The translations under genes were made by a program, and so were the position numbers. From contig NZ_LIPF01000001.1 of assembly GCF_001905385.1 (NCBI RefSeq), positions 238,765 through 302,764 on the forward strand: a stretch of 64,000 nt of DNA, given 5' to 3'. The stretch's first letter is position 1; each line of letters opens with the position of its first letter. A model generated the notes under the pieces. It ran no database searches and had not been told where the DNA came from. It worked only from the letters and a program-made list of their open reading frames with translations. This document shows positions 20,933 through 34,048 of the stretch, in pieces. This DNA is from Streptomyces sp. CB02414. GTDB taxonomy: Bacteria; Actinomycetota; Actinomycetes; Streptomycetales; Streptomycetaceae.

Positions 20933-21271
20933 TCAGGCGGGGGTGTTGCCGTTGTGTTCGGCGATGCGCTCGTGGTGGTGGATGACCTCGGCGATGATGA
21001 AGTTGAGGAACTTCTCGGCGAACGCCGGGTCCAGTTTGGCGCTCTCGGCGAGGGCGCGCAGGCGGGCGATCTGCTTGGCCTCGCGGGCCGGGTCGGCGGG
21101 TGGCAGCTGGTGGCGGGCTTTGAGGTGGCCGACCTGCTGGGTGCACTTGAAGCGCTCGGCGAGCATGTGGACGACGGCCGCGTCGATGTTGTCGATGCTG
21201 TCCCGCAGCCGGGCCAGTTCCTCGCGGACGGCGGGGTCGACGGCACCGGTACCGGTGTTGCTGGTGGTCAT
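20933..21271 (-). CDS. Chorismate mutase (AroQ type II)
   Basis: A 112-residue all-helical chorismate mutase that converts chorismate to prephenate for Phe/Tyr synthesis. The AroQ pattern is visible: the N-terminal helix LARLRDSIDNIDAAVVHMLAERF, the Arg/Lys-rich VGHLKARHQLPPADPAREA, and the C-terminal helix FLNFIIAEVIHHHERIAE. The ATG is at 21271. It competes for chorismate with anthranilate synthase (trpE, same window). There is no export signal, so it is the cytosolic form. Confidence 0.92.
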   Translation of the reverse strand: MTTSNTGTGAVDPAVREELARLRDSIDNIDAAVVHMLAERFKCTQQVGHLKARHQLPPADPAREAKQIARLRALAESAKLDPAFAEKFLNFIIAEVIHHHERIAEHNGNTPA

Positions 21272-21384
21272 GGGGGCTCAGCCTACGGGCGGACGCCGGG
21301 CTGTCGCAGGCCGTCTCAGGCGCCGAGAACCGGGGTGCTGCTCGTACAGTGGTGTGGAGGGTTCAGGCGTCTTGGGGGTCGGGC

Positions 21385-22284
21385 GTGGCGAACGGTGGAC
21401 CGGTCGAGCACGGTTTTCCGCATCTGGAGACGGTGCGGGCCGCCGTCACCGCGCTGTACCGGCGGCTGTCGTACGACACCGTCCGGACGTTCTCGGCGAG
21501 CGTGCCGCCGGCCGATGTGGCGTTCTGCGACACGGATGATCTGTATCTGGGTACGCAGCGGGTGGCTCATGAGCTGGTGCGGCACTACCGTCTCCCGGAC
21601 GCCCGGATGATCGTCTCCTTCCGGGAGATGACGCATGCGGCGCATGTCGAGCTGACGGCGGGGCCTGAGTACTTCATCGAGCTGAACGCCCGTTTCCGCA
21701 CTCATCGCCGGGACATCGGGGCGGCGCTGGCGCACGAGGTGATGCACGTGTACCTGCACCGTCTGGACCTGTCCTTCCCGGGGACGCGGGACAACGAGAT
21801 CCTCACGGACACGGCGACGACGTATCTGGGTGCCGGGTGGCTGCTGCTGGACGCGTACCGGGAGGACGGGGCGTCGTCGCAGAAGCTGGGGTATCTGACG
21901 CCGGAGGAGTTCGGGTACGTGCTGGCCAAGCGGGCGCTGGTGTTCGGTGAGGATCCGTCGGTGTGGTTCACCAGTGCGCAGGCGTACTCGGCGTACGTCA
22001 AGGGCATGGCGCGGGCGCGTCGGGACGAGCGGCAGCCGCCGCTGACGGCGGCCGGCTGGGCGGGCCGCCGCCGGTATGCGCGGGATCGCCGGCACGCGCA
22101 GGATCCGCACGCCTCGTCCGTTCCGCCGGGGGACGGCCCGTACGCGTTCACTTCGCAGGGGCGCGGGGCGCTGCGGGTGTCGTTCCCGTGTCCGACCTGT
22201 CACCAGCGGATCAGGGTGCCGGTGCGGGGGCGGGTGCGGGCGCGGTGCGGGTTGTGCCGGACGGTGCTGGAGTGCGATACGTGA
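21385..22284 (+). CDS. Putative zinc-metallopeptidase with C-terminal zinc ribbon
   Basis: A 299-residue protein not placed in a named family. The GTG at 21385 follows GGGGGTCGGGC. The central HEVMHVYLH is an HExxH zinc-protease motif; a downstream NEILTDTATTYLGAGWL looks like a third-ligand helix. The C-terminus carries a four-cysteine zinc ribbon (CPTCHQ..CGLC). There is no signal peptide, so it is probably cytosolic. The substrate is unknown; the ribbon suggests contact with nucleic acid or protein. Confidence 0.75.
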   Translation: MANGGPVEHGFPHLETVRAAVTALYRRLSYDTVRTFSASVPPADVAFCDTDDLYLGTQRVAHELVRHYRLPDARMIVSFREMTHAAHVELTAGPEYFIELNARFRTHRRDIGAALAHEVMHVYLHRLDLSFPGTRDNEILTDTATTYLGAGWLLLDAYREDGASSQKLGYLTPEEFGYVLAKRALVFGEDPSVWFTSAQAYSAYVKGMARARRDERQPPLTAAGWAGRRRYARDRRHAQDPHASSVPPGDGPYAFTSQGRGALRVSFPCPTCHQRIRVPVRGRVRARCGLCRTVLECDT

Positions 22285-22314
22285 CCCGGGCGCCGGGGCG
22301 TTCCCGGGCGGCTC

Positions 22315-23037
22315 CTATGTCCGTACGATGCCCTGCGCCCGTGCGGCCAGCAGCCACTGGGGGAACTCGCCCACCAGGTGGTCGTACAGTTCGGTGTCGG
22401 TGAGCTTCTGGGGGTCGTGGCCGGCGTGGAAGAAGCCGGCGTTGTCGACGATCCGCTTGGTCGGCACCGCCAGTTCGTCGAGTTTGCGCAGGTACTCGAA
22501 CTGGCGGCTGCCCGGGTCGCCGAAGCCGACGAACTGCCAGAACAGCGGGAGCGGTGCCGCCTTGCACAGGTACCGTTCGGCGGCGAGCCGGTTGACGGGG
22601 CCGCCGTCGGTCTGGAAGACGACGAGGGCGGGGTGGTGGGCGCCGCTGTCGAGGTAGTGGTCGATGACGGCGTCCATGGCCAGGTGGTAGCTGGTCTTGC
22701 CCATGTGTCCGAGGCCGGCGACGATCCGCTCGATCCGTCCGTGGTGGTCGGCGAGGGCGATCTCGGTGACGGCGTCGACGTCGGTGGAGAAGAACACCAC
22801 GGGTACGGTGCCGTCGTCGTCGAGGTGGGCGGACAGTCCGAGCACGCGGTCGGCGAGGGCCTGGACGCTGCCGTCCTTGTAGTAGGGCTTCATGGAGCCG
22901 GAGTAGTCGACGACGAGGTAGACGGCGGCCCGGGTTCCGTCGAGGCCGTGTTTGGTCAGGGACACTCCGGCGCTCTTGTACAGGTCGACCAGTGCGGGCG
23001 CTGTCTCCCGCACCTTGGTGAGACTGATCGCGGCCAT
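22315..23037 (-). CDS. VWA-domain protein (TerF-like)
   Basis: A 240-residue cytosolic protein made of one von Willebrand factor A domain. The MIDAS metal site is complete: DYSGSM, the Thr in MGKTSYH and the Asp in FQTDGGP. It begins AAISLTKVRETAPALVDLYKSAGVSL, a segment often seen at the start of tellurium-resistance-type VWA proteins. The ATG at 23037 follows GGGGGAAACC. No ter-gene partners are adjacent, so the function is open. It is divergent from the rhomboid gene. Confidence 0.85.
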   Translation of the reverse strand: MAAISLTKVRETAPALVDLYKSAGVSLTKHGLDGTRAAVYLVVDYSGSMKPYYKDGSVQALADRVLGLSAHLDDDGTVPVVFFSTDVDAVTEIALADHHGRIERIVAGLGHMGKTSYHLAMDAVIDHYLDSGAHHPALVVFQTDGGPVNRLAAERYLCKAAPLPLFWQFVGFGDPGSRQFEYLRKLDELAVPTKRIVDNAGFFHAGHDPQKLTDTELYDHLVGEFPQWLLAARAQGIVRT

Positions 23038-23190
23038 GTGGTTTCCCCCGTCGTCCCCGGACTCTTGGCGTGTGGCTGCCGAGGTTACGGCACGGCGCAC
23101 CCCGCCTCTCAGCTTGTCCACAGGCGTTCGCTATTTTGTTCGCCGCCGTCCCCACCGGCTCACCGTCCGTCCCGCCCCGAGGAGCCGGCC

Positions 23191-24126
23191 GTGGATTCCG
23201 AGTCCACCGTCACGACCTGTTACCGCCATCCCGCGGTGGAGTGTCATGTCCGCTGCACCCGTTGCGAGCGGTTCATCTGTCCCGACTGCATGCGCGAGGC
23301 ACCCGTCGGTCACCAGTGCCCCGAGTGTGTGAAGGAGGGGGCGCGGTCGGTCCGGCAGGCCCGGACCATCGCGGGCGGCCGGGTCTCGGCGACGCCCGTG
23401 GTGACGTACGTGCTGTTCGCGCTGAACGTGCTGGTGTACCTGGCGGAGGTGGTGCGGCCGGAGATCGTGGACCGGTTCTCGATGGTCGGTGCGCGGCTGG
23501 TCGGCCCGGAGGGTGGTCACCTGACCGCCGACGGGGCGTACTTCGTCTTCGGGACGCTCCGGACGGAGGGTGTGGCCGGTGGTGAGTGGGAGAGGATGCT
23601 CACCAGCGCCTTCCTCCACGTGTCGCCGTTCGAGGGCGCGTTCGGGATCCTGCACATCACCATGAACATGGTGGCGCTGTGGCAGTTGGGGCGGGTGGTG
23701 GAGCTGATGCTCGGCCGGCTCCGCTTCGTGGTCCTGTACGTGTTGTCGGCGCTGGGCGGTTCCGTCCTGCAGCTGGTCCTGGCCGATCCCGGGCAGTCCT
23801 CGGTCGGGGCGTCGGGCGCGGTGTTCGGCGTGGGGGCCGCGTACTACGTTCTGCACCGCCGGCTGGGCGCGGACATGGCGGCGGTCAACCGTTTCATGGT
23901 GCTCCTGCTGCTGTGGCTGGTGGTCTCGGCCGGGTTCACCTCCTGGCAGGGGCACCTGGGCGGTCTGCTGGCGGGCGGCGCGGTGGCTATGGCCTTCCCC
24001 TACGCGCCCCGGGACGGACGCCGGGCCTTCGTGCAGACGGGGGCGTGCGTGGCGCTGCTGGCGCTGCTGGCGGTCGCGGCGGTGAGCAGGGTGACGGAAC
24101 TGACAGGCCAAGGCATTCCCCTATGA
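23191..24126 (+). CDS. Rhomboid-family intramembrane serine protease with N-terminal zinc finger
   Basis: A 311-residue membrane protease. Residues ~8-50 form a B-box-like zinc finger (Cys/His pairs in CYRHP, CHVRCTRC, CPDC, HQCPEC), the usual N-terminus of actinobacterial rhomboids. About six membrane segments follow. Catalytic features are the HITMNMVALW helix, the nucleophile motif GASGAVFG and the histidine in WQGHLGGLLAGG. The GTG at 23191 follows CGAGGAGCC. The chitosanase gene starts 13 bp downstream and may be co-transcribed. Confidence 0.93.
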   Translation: MDSESTVTTCYRHPAVECHVRCTRCERFICPDCMREAPVGHQCPECVKEGARSVRQARTIAGGRVSATPVVTYVLFALNVLVYLAEVVRPEIVDRFSMVGARLVGPEGGHLTADGAYFVFGTLRTEGVAGGEWERMLTSAFLHVSPFEGAFGILHITMNMVALWQLGRVVELMLGRLRFVVLYVLSALGGSVLQLVLADPGQSSVGASGAVFGVGAAYYVLHRRLGADMAAVNRFMVLLLLWLVVSAGFTSWQGHLGGLLAGGAVAMAFPYAPRDGRRAFVQTGACVALLALLAVAAVSRVTELTGQGIPL

Positions 24127-24139
24127 GAGGTATTCCCCG

Positions 24140-25042
24140 ATGAAACGTGCCGGTGTGCTGCTCCTCGCGGCCGTTCCCGTGATCGCCACGGGGGTGTACT
24201 TCGTGATGCCGACGGACTCGGCCGACGCCCCGGTGACGCCTCCGGTCGCCTCCGCCCAGTCGTCCCGGCAGGACGCCAAGAGCCGGGCGGAGCAGGAGCG
24301 GGAGGCGGACGACGCGCTGATCGCCGGCCTGCCGCCGGGGCTGGCCGACCCCGCGAAGAAGGAGCTGGCCCAGCAGCTGGTGTCCAGTGCCGAGAACTCG
24401 ACGACGAAGTGGCGCACCTCGTACGGGACGATCGAGGACCTGGGCGACGGGTGCGGTTACACGGCGGGCATCATCGGTTTCTGCACCGGCACGCACGACC
24501 TGCTGACGCTGGTGGAGCGCTACACGAAGGCGCACCCGGGCAACGGACTGGCGGCGTACCTGCCCGCCCTGCGCGAGGTGGACGGGACCGACTCCCACGA
24601 GGGTCTGGACCCGGGCTTCCCGGACGCCTGGCGGGCGGAGGCCGGGAAGCCGGAGTTCCGGAAGGCGCAGGAGGAGGAGCGCGACCGGGTCTACTTCGAG
24701 CCGGCGGTGCGCCTCGCCAAGCTGGACGGTCTCGGCACGCTCGGCCAGTTCGTGTACTTCGACGCGATGGTCTTCCACGGTCCCGACACGGACGCCGAGG
24801 GGTTCTACGGGTTGCGCGAGCGGGCCATGGAGAAGGCGAAGACGCCGGCCCGGGCCGGTTCCGAGAAGGCGTACCTCAAGGCGTTCCTGGACGTCCGCCG
24901 CGAGGCCATGCTGGCCAGGCGTCCGGGCAGCGACACGTCCCGCGTCGACACCGCGCAGCGCCGGTGGCTGCGGGAGGGGAACCTGGACCTGGACGTGCCG
25001 CTGGTGTGGGAGATGTACGGGGACACGTACCGGCTGCCGTAG
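24140..25042 (+). CDS. GH46 chitosanase with active-site Arg-to-Cys change
   Basis: Secreted endo-chitosanase of 300 residues with an N-terminal signal/anchor (residues 4-22) and an Ala/Gln-rich linker. The GH46 core starts near residue 66. The catalytic pair is present: Glu85 in SSAENS (general acid, Glu22 of the Streptomyces N174 enzyme) and Asp103 in EDLGDG (Asp40). Asp120 matches Asp57. Cys105 stands where the N174 enzyme has Arg42, and Cys115 is ten residues on, so a disulfide is possible. GLGTLGQFVYFDAM and FLDVRREAM confirm the family. The ATG follows GAGAGGTATTCCCCG. Confidence 0.93.
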   Translation: MKRAGVLLLAAVPVIATGVYFVMPTDSADAPVTPPVASAQSSRQDAKSRAEQEREADDALIAGLPPGLADPAKKELAQQLVSSAENSTTKWRTSYGTIEDLGDGCGYTAGIIGFCTGTHDLLTLVERYTKAHPGNGLAAYLPALREVDGTDSHEGLDPGFPDAWRAEAGKPEFRKAQEEERDRVYFEPAVRLAKLDGLGTLGQFVYFDAMVFHGPDTDAEGFYGLRERAMEKAKTPARAGSEKAYLKAFLDVRREAMLARRPGSDTSRVDTAQRRWLREGNLDLDVPLVWEMYGDTYRLP

Positions 25043-25063
25043 GCGTCGGCGGGCGCATGCGAC

Positions 25064-25104
25064 GGCGCCTGCCCCTTTGTCCGGTCGGGGACAGGGCAGG
25101 CGCC
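25064..25104. terminator. Bidirectional terminator between the chitosanase gene and gltD
   Basis: GGCGCCTGCCC pairs perfectly with GGGCAGGCGCC, and inner TGTCC/GGGACA extends the stem. It sits between two convergent genes. Confidence 0.8.
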
Positions 25105-25155
25105 ATCAGTGTTCCGTACGCCTTTGTACGGGACGTTCTTCGGTTGTTCCGTCCG

Positions 25156-26611
25156 TCAGACCGCGAGGGCGCGGTCGGTCGGCCGGATCGGGGCCGGCAG
25201 TTCGCTGGCCCCGGTCAGGAAGCGGTCGGCGCCGCGGGCGGCGGAGCGGCCCTCGGCGATCGCCCAGACGATGAGCGACTGGCCGCGGCCGGCGTCACCG
25301 GCGACGAACACACCCGGCACGTTGGTCTGGAAGTCGGCGTCCCGGGCGATGTTACCCCGTTCGTCGAGCTCCAGGCCGAACTGGTCGACCAGGCCGTTGT
25401 CCCGGTCGGTGCCGGTGAAGCCCATGGCGAGGGTGACGAGCTGGGCGGGGATCTTGCGCTCGGTGCCCGGCTTCGCGGTGAGCTTGCCGTCGACGAACTC
25501 GACCTCGCTCATGTGCAGCCACTGGACGTTGCCGTCCTCGTCGCCCTCGAAGTGGGTGGTGGAGACGGCGTAGACCCGCTCGCCACCCTCCTCGTGGGCG
25601 CTGGTGACCTTGTAGAGCATCGGGAAGGTCGGCCAGGGCTGGCGCACCGCGTCCCGTTCCTCACCCGGCCGGGGCATGATCTCCAGCTGGGTGACGGAGG
25701 CGGCACCCTGGCGGTGGGCGGTGCCCACGCAGTCGGCGCCGGTGTCGCCGCCGCCGATGACGACGACGTGCTTGCCCTCGGCCGTGATCGGGGGCGCCAC
25801 GTAGTCGCCCTCCTGGACCTTGTTGGCCAGGGGCAGGTACTCCATCGCCTGGTGGATGCCGTTCAGCTCGCGGCCGGGGACCGGCAGGTCGCGGGCGGTG
25901 GTGGCGCCGGCGGCGATGACGACGGCGTCGTAGCGCTTCTTCAGGTCGGTCGCCTTGAGGTCGCGGCCGATCTCGACGCCGGTGCGGAAGCGGGTGCCCT
26001 CCGCGCGCATCTGCTCGATGCGGCGGTTGATGTGCCGCTTCTCCATCTTGAACTCGGGGATGCCGTAGCGCAGCAGGCCGCCGACGCGGTCGGCGCGCTC
26101 GTAGACGGCGACGGTGTGGCCGGCCCGGGTGAGCTGCTGGGCGGCGGCCAGGCCCGCGGGGCCGGAGCCGATGACGGCGACGGTCTTGCCGGACAGGCGC
26201 TCGGGGATCTGCGGGGCGACGTCCCCGGTCTCCCACGCCTTGTCGATGATGGAGACCTCGACGTTCTTGATGGTGACCGGCGGCTGGTTGATGCCGAGCA
26301 CGCACGCCGACTCGCAGGGGGCCGGGCACAGGCGGCCGGTGAACTCCGGGAAGTTGTTGGTGGCGTGCAGGCGTTCCTGCGCGGCCTGCCAGTCCTCGCG
26401 GTAGGCGTAGTCGTTCCACTCGGGGATCAGGTTCCCGAGCGGGCAGCCGTTGTGGCAGAACGGGATGCCACAGTCCATGCAGCGGCTGGCCTGCTTGCTG
26501 ATGATCGGCAGCAGGGAGCCGGGGACGTAGACCTCGTTCCAGTCCTTGACGCGCTCCGGGACCGGGCGGGTCTGGGCGACCTCGCGCCCGTGGTTCAGAA
26601 AGCCCTTGGGA

Positions 26612-26619
<8 letters not shown>
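25156..26619 (-). CDS. gltD: Glutamate synthase small (beta) subunit
   Basis: NADPH-oxidising, FAD and iron-sulfur subunit of GOGAT, 487 residues. The N-terminal 4Fe-4S ligands are in [16 protein letters not shown] and [12 protein letters not shown]. The FAD dinucleotide fold is [17 protein letters not shown] and the NADPH fold [16 protein letters not shown]. It supplies electrons to GltB for making glutamate from 2-oxoglutarate and glutamine. Its ATG lies inside the last codons of gltB (8-bp overlap), so the subunits are coupled. Confidence 0.97.
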
Positions 26620-31207
<4,588 letters not shown>

Positions 31208-31586
31208 CGGCTCTCCCGTCGTCGTCATCTGGCATGTGCAAGTGCCGAGGGACGACGTTGGCCCTCTGCGTGGGATCAAAATTTGGTGCAGGTTACATGA
31301 TGGGGCGGTTCTCGGGAAGCGGGATAATCCGTTCCACCATGCGGACACCGGGGGTTGCGGAGGGGGTTCCGTACCCGGCGGTGGAGGCTTTGGGGACCGA
31401 GGCGGACAGATCGGTGTCCGTCGGCCCGAGGGCGCGGAGGGAGCTTCGTCGCCCACTCCGCGGGTGCGCGGTGGGCCTCGTTGCTCACAGCGCTTTCGGC
31501 TCATGCCCGGGGATCACGCGCTCGAAACCAGCGAGTAGCAACTTCTGCGACTACTTATGCGGTCCGTCGCATAAGTCCGAGCCGGG
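31208..31586. other. Intergenic region upstream of gltB
   Basis: No gene is supported in this gap. It should hold the gltB promoter. A relatively A/T-rich patch at about 31274-31300 contains a GTTAC/GTAAC sequence that resembles one half of a GlnR box, but the second half is poor. The 9-bp palindrome listed separately lies next to the VIT gene stop. Confidence 0.5.
31553..31576. repeat. Palindrome ACTTATGCG-N6-CGCATAAGT
   Basis: A perfect 9-bp inverted repeat, A/T-rich for this genome, begins 10 bp beyond the VIT transporter stop on the minus strand. It could be a weak terminator. Its symmetry and 6-base spacer also fit a dimeric regulator site. Confidence 0.55.
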
Positions 31587-32318
31587 CTATCCTACGGCCG
31601 TTCCGAACAGGCTGCCCAGGGCGTACGTCACACCGGCCGCGGCGCCACCGAGGGCGAGCTGCCGCAGACCGCTGTACCACCAGCTGCGCGCCGTCACCTT
31701 GGCGACCACCGCGCCACACAGGAACAGACCGGCCAGCGCGAGCAGGACGGCGGGCCACAGCGCACTGGCGCCGAGCAGGAACGGCAGGACGGGAAGCAGC
31801 GCGCCGAGCGCGAAGGATCCGAACGAGGACACGGCCGCGACCAGCGGGGACGGCAGGTCGGAGGGGTCGATGCCCAGCTCCTCGCGGGCGTGTATCTCCA
31901 GCGCCTGCTCGGGGTCCCGGGACAGCTGCCGGGCGACCTCGCGGGCGAGGCCGGCGTCCACGCCCCGCGCCTCGTAGAGCGCCGCGAGCTCGGCCTCCTC
32001 GTCCGCCGGGTGCTTGCGCAGCTCGCGGCGCTCGACGTCCAGCTCGGCCTCGACGAGCTCGCGCTGCGAGGCGACGGAGGTGTACTCGCCGGCCGCCATG
32101 GAGAAGGCGCCGGCGGCGAGGCCCGCGAGTCCGCTGATCACCACGGTCTGCTGACTCGCCGTACCGCCGGCGACACCGGCCATCAGGGCGAGGTTGGAGA
32201 CCAGGCCGTCCATGGCGCCGAAGACGGCGGGGCGCAGCCAGCCGCCGTTCACGTCGCGGTGGGTGTGGTTGTCGCGGTGCGCCTCGTGCAGCGGCGCCTC
32301 GGTCTCGATGATGGCCAT
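31587..32318 (-). CDS. VIT1/CCC1-family metal transporter
   Basis: Membrane protein of 243 residues related to vacuolar iron/manganese transporters. Two N-terminal membrane helices contain FGAMDGLVSNLALMAGVAGG and GLAAGAFSMAAGEYTSV, the family's ion-path Asp, Met and Glu residues. A cytosolic three-helix metal-binding region rich in Glu follows (ELVEAELDVERRELRKHPADEEAEL), then three C-terminal helices (GALLPVLPFLLG). It probably exports Fe2+ or Mn2+. The start is ATG at 32318. It stands alone and diverges from the ADP-ribosylglycohydrolase operon. Confidence 0.9.
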   Translation of the reverse strand: MAIIETEAPLHEAHRDNHTHRDVNGGWLRPAVFGAMDGLVSNLALMAGVAGGTASQQTVVISGLAGLAAGAFSMAAGEYTSVASQRELVEAELDVERRELRKHPADEEAELAALYEARGVDAGLAREVARQLSRDPEQALEIHAREELGIDPSDLPSPLVAAVSSFGSFALGALLPVLPFLLGASALWPAVLLALAGLFLCGAVVAKVTARSWWYSGLRQLALGGAAAGVTYALGSLFGTAVG

Positions 32319-32551
32319 GCGGGCCCCCCGGAGAACTAGTTTGGACTGGGTCTACTTTTTAACAACACCCAATCTACGCCGCTCATTTCCGCTCCGCCAG
32401 CAAGGAAAGGCTGGGCTTACCTGCGGTTTTACCCTTTCTCGCTCATCCGTGATCTTGCCTGCACAGATGTCGTCCGGGTGACGCTCGGGCCCGCGAGGCT
32501 GCGACGCGCGCGGCGCCGGGGACACATCCGCAAAGGGAGAGGAGAGGCCGC

Positions 32552-34048
32552 ATGGCATCCACCGCCTGCATTCCCCCGGCCCCCGCGCCCGGGGACGCCG
32601 TCGGACTCCGTGAGCGGGCCCGGGGCGCGCTGCTGGGCCTGGCCGTCGGGGACGCCCTCGGAGCGCCGGCCGAGAACATGAAGCCCTCCGAGATCCGCGC
32701 CCGCTGGGGACGCATCACGGGCTACGTGGCCCGCGAGCCGGCCGGCACCGACGACACCGAGTACGCGATCTTCTCCGGTCTGCTGCTGGCCCGGTACGGC
32801 GCCGCGCTCACCCCGGCCCATGTGGAGGCGGCCTGGCACGAGTGGATCGCGGACCGGGAGGAGGGCCCGTTCCGGGGCGCGGGCTTCAGCGAACGCGGCA
32901 CCCTGGAGAACCTGCGCCGCGGGCTGGCCGCGCCCATCTCCGCGCAGCACCGCCACGCGTGGAGCGACGGGCTCGCGATGCGAGCCGCGCCGCACGGCGT
33001 GTTCGCGGCGGGCCGTCCCGCCGAGGCCGCCCGGCTGGTGGCGATCGACGGCTCGGTCAGCCACGACGGCGAGGGCATCTACGGTGGCCAGGCGGTGGCG
33101 GCGGGGGTCGCGGCGGCGATGGCGGGGGCGCCGACCGACGCGGTGGTGGCCTCCGCGCTGGCCGTCGTCCCGGAGGACTCCTGGACGGCCCGCTGTCTGC
33201 GCCGGGCGATGACCGCGGCCCACCTCGGCGAACGCGCCGTCCGCTCCGCGGTGGTCATCGGCGGTTACCCCTGGACCGACCTGGCCCCCGAGGCGGTCGC
33301 CCTCGCCTTCGGCGCGTACGCGGCGGCCGACGGCGACTTCACGGACGCGGTACTGACGGCCGTCAACATGGGGCGCGACGCCGACACCACGGCGGCGGTG
33401 GCGGGCGCCCTGGCCGGCGCGACCCGGGGCGCCGCCGCGATCCCGGCCGAGTGGGCGTCGGCGATCGGCCCGGCCCGCGGCAGCTGCCTGCCGGCGATGG
33501 CGGGGCACCATGTGCTGGAGGTGGCGGACCTGCTGACGCGGGCGGCGGCTCCCGCGGGGGCCGCCGGGGCCCTCACGGCGGGCGAGGACGGCGTACCGGA
33601 CGGGTACGGCGCGCCCTCCGGCACCCCGGGCGACGGCCCCGCGCCGGGTGGCCCGCCGGAGATCACCGCCCCCGTACACCCTGTACCGGCCGGGCCTCCG
33701 GGCCGCGCCCCCGCGCGGACCACACCACCAAGCCCCCACGCGAACGCCGCCCGGCGCCAGGCGAGCACCGACATCACACGGACCGTCCCACCCACCGCCA
33801 CCGCCACCGCCACCGCCACCGCCACCGCCACACCGATCGAGCCACCCACCGCGGCACACAACGCCGTATCCACCGACGGAGACCCGTCGTCGGCCGGCAC
33901 CCCCAGTACGGGCGGCCGAGGCGTGCGGGACGCGGAAGCACTCACCGTCGGACGGACCGCCGTACCCGCCGGCACAGCCGACCCGGCCCCGGAACGGGCC
34001 CTGCGCGCGCACCCCGGTGACGAGGTCGCGGCGGAGGCGGCAACATGA
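32552..34048 (+). CDS. ADP-ribosylglycohydrolase-family protein 1 (with low-complexity tail)
   Basis: First gene of a six-gene operon. Residues 1-330 form a DraG/ARH-type all-helical domain whose members hydrolyse N- or O-glycosidic bonds of ADP-ribose or related glycosides with a two-magnesium centre. The metal motifs are complete: GD at 33-34 (GLAVGDALGAPAE), TDDT at 66-69 and GRDADT at 274-279. A Pro/Ala/Thr-rich tail of about 165 residues, unusual for the family, includes (Thr-Ala)n encoded by six CACCGC repeats. The ATG at 32552 follows GGGAGAGGAGAGGCCGC. The stop overlaps the next start (ATGA). Confidence 0.88.
   Translation: MASTACIPPAPAPGDAVGLRERARGALLGLAVGDALGAPAENMKPSEIRARWGRITGYVAREPAGTDDTEYAIFSGLLLARYGAALTPAHVEAAWHEWIADREEGPFRGAGFSERGTLENLRRGLAAPISAQHRHAWSDGLAMRAAPHGVFAAGRPAEAARLVAIDGSVSHDGEGIYGGQAVAAGVAAAMAGAPTDAVVASALAVVPEDSWTARCLRRAMTAAHLGERAVRSAVVIGGYPWTDLAPEAVALAFGAYAAADGDFTDAVLTAVNMGRDADTTAAVAGALAGATRGAAAIPAEWASAIGPARGSCLPAMAGHHVLEVADLLTRAAAPAGAAGALTAGEDGVPDGYGAPSGTPGDGPAPGGPPEITAPVHPVPAGPPGRAPARTTPPSPHANAARRQASTDITRTVPPTATATATATATATPIEPPTAAHNAVSTDGDPSSAGTPSTGGRGVRDAEALTVGRTAVPAGTADPAPERALRAHPGDEVAAEAAT
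33793..33828 (+). repeat. (CACCGC)6 microsatellite inside a coding tail
   Basis: Six perfect copies of a 6-bp unit within the C-terminal tail of the first ADP-ribosylglycohydrolase gene. They encode alternating Thr-Ala. As a multiple of three, copy-number change would keep frame. Confidence 0.9.

Noticed and set aside
31274..31300. GlnR box upstream of gltB
   Set aside because: One GTAAC half-site is present, but the expected GAAAC-like partner after six bases is CAAAT, and no second pair is seen.
31208..31504. N-terminal extension of gltB by 99 codons
   Set aside because: It has no family similarity, and the ATG at 31207 has a good ribosome-binding site and leads straight to the conserved propeptide and nucleophile Cys.
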